Of a stretch of DNA of 64,000 nt, positions 60,529 to 64,000 are shown in pieces. The stretch is taken from assembly GCF_028128765.1 (NCBI RefSeq), contig NZ_LBJG01000027.1, positions 186,001-250,000 of the forward strand, given 5' to 3'. The position numbers were made by a program, and so were the translations under genes. Position 1 is the first letter of the stretch. The number at the start of each line of letters is the position of its first letter. A model generated the notes under the pieces. That model was not told the DNA's origin, searched no databases, and saw only the letters and a list, made by a program, of their open reading frames with translations. This DNA is from Bradyrhizobium sp. CCBAU 51627. GTDB taxonomy: Bacteria; Pseudomonadota; Alphaproteobacteria; Rhizobiales; Xanthobacteraceae.

Positions 60529-60682
60529 GGTGTCTCCTGTCATGCATTGGCCAGAAAATTTGCTTGCATGGGTAGGACGCCGCAATGCGCGCACTATTCC
60601 TCGAACGTGCGCAAAGATATTTTTGGCTGCGCGTATCGATGCGACGGAATAAATTGCGGTGGTCGATACGGAGCAAGCAGGA

Positions 60683-61186
60683 ATGAGCAAGCCGCGTTGG
60701 CGCCGCGCGCACAAAGGAGATCTCGAAGCGATCAGCGCGATCGCGACACGGATTCATCCTGATCTACCCGAGCGTCCCGAAGTGCTTTCGGAGAAGATGC
60801 GGCTTTATCCTGACGGCTGTCGCGTGCTTGCCATAGCCAACGAGATCGCGGGCTACGGCCTCGCCCATCCCTGGATGCGGCAACACATCCCGCCTCTCGA
60901 CGGCTTCCTCGAGCGATTGCCGCAGGCCGCCGACTGTCTCTATCTGCACGACGTCGCCGTGCTGCCCGACTATCGCGGCGGCGTGGCGCGCGCTTATGTC
61001 ACGGAGATCGAGCAGATCGCGCGATCTTCCGGCATCACGACCCTTGCCCTGGTCTCGGTCTACGGCACGCGCGTGCTATGGGAGCGTCTCGGCTTCCACC
61101 CCGTCGCAGCGGATGCGGCGCTGCACGACAAGCTGTCGTCCTACGGCGCAACCGCGACCTACATGCTGCGCGAGCTCGGCAGATAG
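60683..61186 (+). CDS. GNAT-family N-acetyltransferase
   Basis: 167 residues from ATG 60683 (AGGA upstream; ATG-like start at 60659 is weaker). The acetyl-CoA site is LYLHDVAVLPDYRGGVARAYVTEIEQIAR, with the R/Q-x-x-G-x-A form of motif A (DYRGGVA), and the C-terminal VSVYGTRVLWERLGFHPV. Substrate unknown. Confidence 0.88.
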   Translation: MSKPRWRRAHKGDLEAISAIATRIHPDLPERPEVLSEKMRLYPDGCRVLAIANEIAGYGLAHPWMRQHIPPLDGFLERLPQAADCLYLHDVAVLPDYRGGVARAYVTEIEQIARSSGITTLALVSVYGTRVLWERLGFHPVAADAALHDKLSSYGATATYMLRELGR

Positions 61187-61307
61187 GCGCTCCTCGTGCG
61201 CGGCTCACGCGGGCGTGAAGCCCGACTTCGAACCGGCTTCGATCAGCTCCCGTCGAAGAACTGTGCGAGCCATTCCGGTCTCGCCGAATTGAGGCTGGAG
61301 AATTTCC

Positions 61308-61613
61308 ATGAAACTCACATTGCCCAAAGTTGCTTTGATCACATTCGTTGCGACGACCGCATTCACCGCAACCAGTGCCAACGCGTTACAGTTTCGCACC
61401 TATGGCTGCGACGTCGGCTTGTTCGAAAGCTGCGGCATCCTCAACCTGCAGGATCCGGCACCCGGTCGGCGCCCCGTCATTCGCCTCGATCGCGATACGT
61501 CGCCGACCTACATGAAGCAGGCCGATCCGCGCTACAATTCGGCGATGCGCGACGCCGGCGGTGGTGGCGGCGGAGGAGGCGGTGGTGGTGGCGGAGGCGG
61601 CGGTGGCCGCTGA
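61308..61613 (+). CDS. Secreted protein with C-terminal tract of 17 glycines, 101 aa
   Basis: ATG 61308. A signal peptide (MKLTLPKVALITFVATTAFTATSANA) is followed by LQFRTYGCDVGLFESCGILNLQDPAPGRRPVIRLDRDTSPTYM and then 17 consecutive Gly codons before a final Arg. The tract uses mixed GGC/GGT/GGA codons, which points to selection for glycine rather than fresh slippage. The two Cys may form a disulfide. Function unknown. Confidence 0.7.
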   Translation: MKLTLPKVALITFVATTAFTATSANALQFRTYGCDVGLFESCGILNLQDPAPGRRPVIRLDRDTSPTYMKQADPRYNSAMRDAGGGGGGGGGGGGGGGGGR

Positions 61614-61680
61614 GCCCACAACGACAGTTCAGATGATGTCGCCGGTGCAATCCGGCGGCATCATCACTGCCGACGGCAAT

Positions 61681-63771
61681 TCAACCGCGGCGCTTCTTCT
61701 TGCCCTTCTTGCCCGGCGCGCCCGGCCATTCAGTGACCGACGGCGCATATTTGGCGTCACCGGATCTGTTGCCGAATGTCTTGTTTTTCTTCCCAAACGC
61801 CGGCTTGCCGAATTTCCCGCCCTCATGAGACTTAACGTGGGGCTTGGCATGGGGCTTGGCGTGCGGCTTGCCCTGATGCTTCGCTTCAGGCTTTCCGCGC
61901 GGCCTGTCGTGCTGCTTCGGCCCGTTCGCGCTCCAGGGATCGTCGCTGCGGCGGACAACGTGATCCTCGTCCCCTTCATCGCGCCGCGGCGGCTTGTCCA
62001 CGGCAGGACGGCCTTGCGACGCACCCGTCATCGGCTCGATGCGGATGCTGTCCTCCTTGTCCGGGCGCTTGACCTTGACGGCGAAGGCCTCCGCGACGCG
62101 CTCGGAGATCTCGAACTCGGTGGTGGTGTCCATGATCTTGATCGCGCCGATGTCGCGCTTGTCGATGCCGCCGCGGCGGCAGATCATCGGCAGCAGCCAG
62201 CGCGCCTCCGCATTCTTGCGACGGCCGATGGCGGCGCGGAACCAGACGGTCGGCTCCGCCATGACATGCTTCGAGGATTTCCCCGATTTGGCGCGAGGCC
62301 TCTCGGAGCGATCGTCACCACGCGATGCGCGATCGTCGCGATGACGGGTGTCCCGCCGTCCGCGATCCTCGCCGGGATCGATGATGTCTTCCGGCGACGG
62401 CAGCCGCGCGCGATAGAGCCGCGCGAGCGCCGCGGCGATGTCCTCGGCCGACCGCTCGGCCAGCAGGGCCTTCGCCAGCTCCAGATCGTCTGATGTCGTC
62501 TCCTCGGTAAACAACGCGTCCTTCATGCGCTCATGATCGAGCTTGCGGATTTCGTCGGCCTGCGGCGCCAAACCCCAGACAGCCTCGGTGCCTGACAGAT
62601 TGAGCAGCAACTCTGCGCGACGGCGCCGGGCCGGCGGCACCAGCAGCACGCTGACGCCTTTGCGGCCCGCGCGTCCGGTTCTGCCCGAGCGGTGCTGCAT
62701 CACTTCAGGGTCGTTCGGCAGGTCGGCATGAATGACGAGGTCGAGACTCGGCAGATCGATACCGCGGGCCGCAACATCTGTCGCGACACAAACGCGGGCG
62801 CGTCCGTCCCGGAGCGATTGAAGCGCCAAAGTGCGTTCGTTCTGCGTCAACTCGCCTGACAGCGCGACAACCGAGAAGCCGCGCTCCAGCAGCGCCGCCT
62901 GCAAATGCCGGACGGCGTCGCGCGTGTTGCAGAACACCAGCGCGCTCGGCGCCTCGTAGAACCTCAGGATATTGACGGCCGCATGCTCGACATCACCGGG
63001 AGCGACCCGGATGGCGCGATACTCGATGTCGGCGTGCCCGCCCTCGTCGCCCGCGACCTCGATGCGAAATGCATCCTGCTGATACTGTTTTGCCAGCGCC
63101 ACGATGCCGCGCGGAAAGGTCGCGGAAAAAAGCAAGGTGCGCCGCGTCTCCGGCGTGGTCTCGAGGATGAACTCCATGTCCTCGCGAAAGCCGAGATTGA
63201 GCATCTCGTCGGCCTCGTCGAGCACGACGACCTTCAATTCCGAGGTATCGAGGCGATTGCGACGCAGATGATCGCACAGGCGGCCGGGCGTGCCGACGAC
63301 GATATGGGCGCCAGCGGCCAGCTCGCGCTGCTCACGGCGCGGATCCATGCCGCCAACGCAGGAGACGACGCGCGCCTGCGCATGCTCATAGAGCCAGGTG
63401 AGCTCGCGCTGGACCTGCAAAGCGAGCTCGCGGGTCGGCGCGACGATCAGCGCCAGAGGTGCTGCGGCCTGCGCGAACCGCTCGGCACCATCGAGCAGGT
63501 CCTTGGCCATGGCCAGACCGTAGGCGACGGTCTTGCCCGATCCGGTCTGGGCCGACACCAGCAGGTCGCGGTCGATGGTATCCTCACCGAGCACGGCAAG
63601 CTGAACCGGCGTCGGTGAATCGTAATTGCGCTCAGCCAGGGCGCGGGCGAGCGGCGGGGTCAGGGCCGGAAAGGACACGGGATGGAAAACCTTGGTTGGT
63701 CCGGGCGCGGAACGGAAAGCCGAGGGGCCTGACACTGCTGCATTCGCGGCAGAGGGCCCGGTCACACCCAT
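61681..63771 (-). CDS. DEAD-box ATP-dependent RNA helicase (DeaD/CsdA-like) with DbpA-type RNA-binding domain
   Basis: 696 residues. Q-motif and motif I (AQTGSGKTVAYGLAM), Ia PTRELALQ, TPGR, motif II DEADEM, motif III SATF, motif V VATDVAARGIDLPS and motif VI HRSGRTGRAGRKG are intact. After a charged linker a DbpA-like RNA-binding domain is visible (TVWFRAAIGRRKNAEARWLLPMICRRGGI), then a long Lys/His/Pro/Gly-rich tail (PHAKPHAKPHVKSH). It probably works in ribosome assembly and cold adaptation. No SD precedes ATG 63771. Confidence 0.92.
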   Translation of the reverse strand: MGVTGPSAANAAVSGPSAFRSAPGPTKVFHPVSFPALTPPLARALAERNYDSPTPVQLAVLGEDTIDRDLLVSAQTGSGKTVAYGLAMAKDLLDGAERFAQAAAPLALIVAPTRELALQVQRELTWLYEHAQARVVSCVGGMDPRREQRELAAGAHIVVGTPGRLCDHLRRNRLDTSELKVVVLDEADEMLNLGFREDMEFILETTPETRRTLLFSATFPRGIVALAKQYQQDAFRIEVAGDEGGHADIEYRAIRVAPGDVEHAAVNILRFYEAPSALVFCNTRDAVRHLQAALLERGFSVVALSGELTQNERTLALQSLRDGRARVCVATDVAARGIDLPSLDLVIHADLPNDPEVMQHRSGRTGRAGRKGVSVLLVPPARRRRAELLLNLSGTEAVWGLAPQADEIRKLDHERMKDALFTEETTSDDLELAKALLAERSAEDIAAALARLYRARLPSPEDIIDPGEDRGRRDTRHRDDRASRGDDRSERPRAKSGKSSKHVMAEPTVWFRAAIGRRKNAEARWLLPMICRRGGIDKRDIGAIKIMDTTTEFEISERVAEAFAVKVKRPDKEDSIRIEPMTGASQGRPAVDKPPRRDEGDEDHVVRRSDDPWSANGPKQHDRPRGKPEAKHQGKPHAKPHAKPHVKSHEGGKFGKPAFGKKNKTFGNRSGDAKYAPSVTEWPGAPGKKGKKKRRG

Positions 63772-64000
63772 GATGATTTGATTTGGACGCTCTTTACGCC
63801 AACAGCGGCCAAATCACCATGTTTTTGATGCATGGCATTGGCGACAGGGTGAACAGCTTTGGGACGCCCAGGCCGCGCTTTTGAGCCGGAACGGCGGACT
63901 TTTGCTGCCATCTCGCTTAAATTGGCCCCGACTGAACGTACCAAGAATGCATGGATGACCTCGTCAGACCAACGGCGCTGCGGCGATTGCACGCTTTGCT
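63772..64000. other. Window edge, upstream of the helicase gene
   Basis: 229 bp containing the helicase leader. A minus-strand GTG frame from 63992 (QSPQRRWSDEVIHAFLVRS...) overlaps the helicase start by 10 bp and has no SD. I cannot decide whether it is a gene. Confidence 0.35.

Noticed and set aside
63762-63992. A 76-codon frame overlapping the helicase start
   Set aside because: GTG start without SD, no recognisable fold, and it overlaps the helicase leader.
1-64000. CRISPR arrays, intact IS elements, integrases, prophage genes
   Set aside because: No regularly spaced direct repeats, transposase or phage signatures were found on reading both strands.

Overview
The window reads as a chromosomal segment of a GC-rich alphaproteobacterium of the Bradyrhizobium / Rhodopseudomonas / Nitrobacteraceae type. 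Supporting signs are the dense GC-rich coding on both strands, many small secreted Ala/Pro/Lys-rich proteins, GGAAC-N16/17-CGTT promoters (EcfG general stress type), a CtrA box (TTAA-N7-TTAACC), and palindromic intergenic repeats (GTCATTGCGAGCGCAGCG..., CCGGAAAA..TTTTCCGG) of a kind familiar from Bradyrhizobium. This placement is an inference from content, not from a database match. I see no prophage, CRISPR array, intact insertion sequence or replication origin.

Layout. 1-4962 is a compact catabolic locus: a minus-strand set (flavin monooxygenase, aryl-CoA ligase, AAHS-type aromatic acid importer cut by the window edge) divergent from a plus-strand pair (hot-dog thioesterase and IclR regulator, overlapping ATGA). 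Together they suggest import, CoA activation, ring hydroxylation as the thioester, and thioester hydrolysis. 4994-8861 holds tRNA-Gly, a possible 14-codon gene with an extreme Shine-Dalgarno sequence, and a hybrid histidine kinase divergent from a periplasmic binding protein. 8872-14608 carries housekeeping and redox genes (YCII protein, TMEM175-like channel, UvrD-like helicase, quinone reductase, luciferase-like monooxygenase).

14609-22105 is a patchy accessory zone around tRNA-Tyr and tRNA-Thr. It contains micro-ORFs, small secreted proteins, palindromic repeats and three broken genes (a frameshifted hypothetical, a methyltransferase frameshifted in a G run, an internally deleted dienelactone hydrolase). 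22117-30614 has many small secreted or outer membrane proteins, a TPR protein, a serine hydrolase and an S10 peptidase.

30861-38813 is core: NAD kinase, a response regulator plus Hpt pair without a kinase, a DUF2336 protein, a lytic transglycosylase with a CtrA box, hisI-folE, an IscU-like protein, a ClpP-like periplasmic protein and yidD. 38905-49273 has an APC transporter with a secreted partner, a lipoprotein hydrolase, an MFS exporter, thrS, a nitroreductase and a Tat-exported serine hydrolase. 49259-64000 has a PAS-GGDEF-EAL protein, a repeat-rich spacer, a patatin, a CBS protein, a rhomboid protease, a PAS protein, a Crp/Fnr regulator with an EcfG promoter, a phasin, a GNAT enzyme, a poly-glycine secreted protein and a DEAD-box RNA helicase.

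The most interesting points are the CoA-thioester aromatic hydroxylation locus with its nested palindromes, the micro-ORF preceded by a 17-base match to the 16S rRNA tail, four EcfG-type promoters in front of small or unknown genes and a Crp/Fnr gene, a CtrA-marked orphan transcript near 57.1-57.3 kb, and the cluster of decaying genes near the tRNAs.
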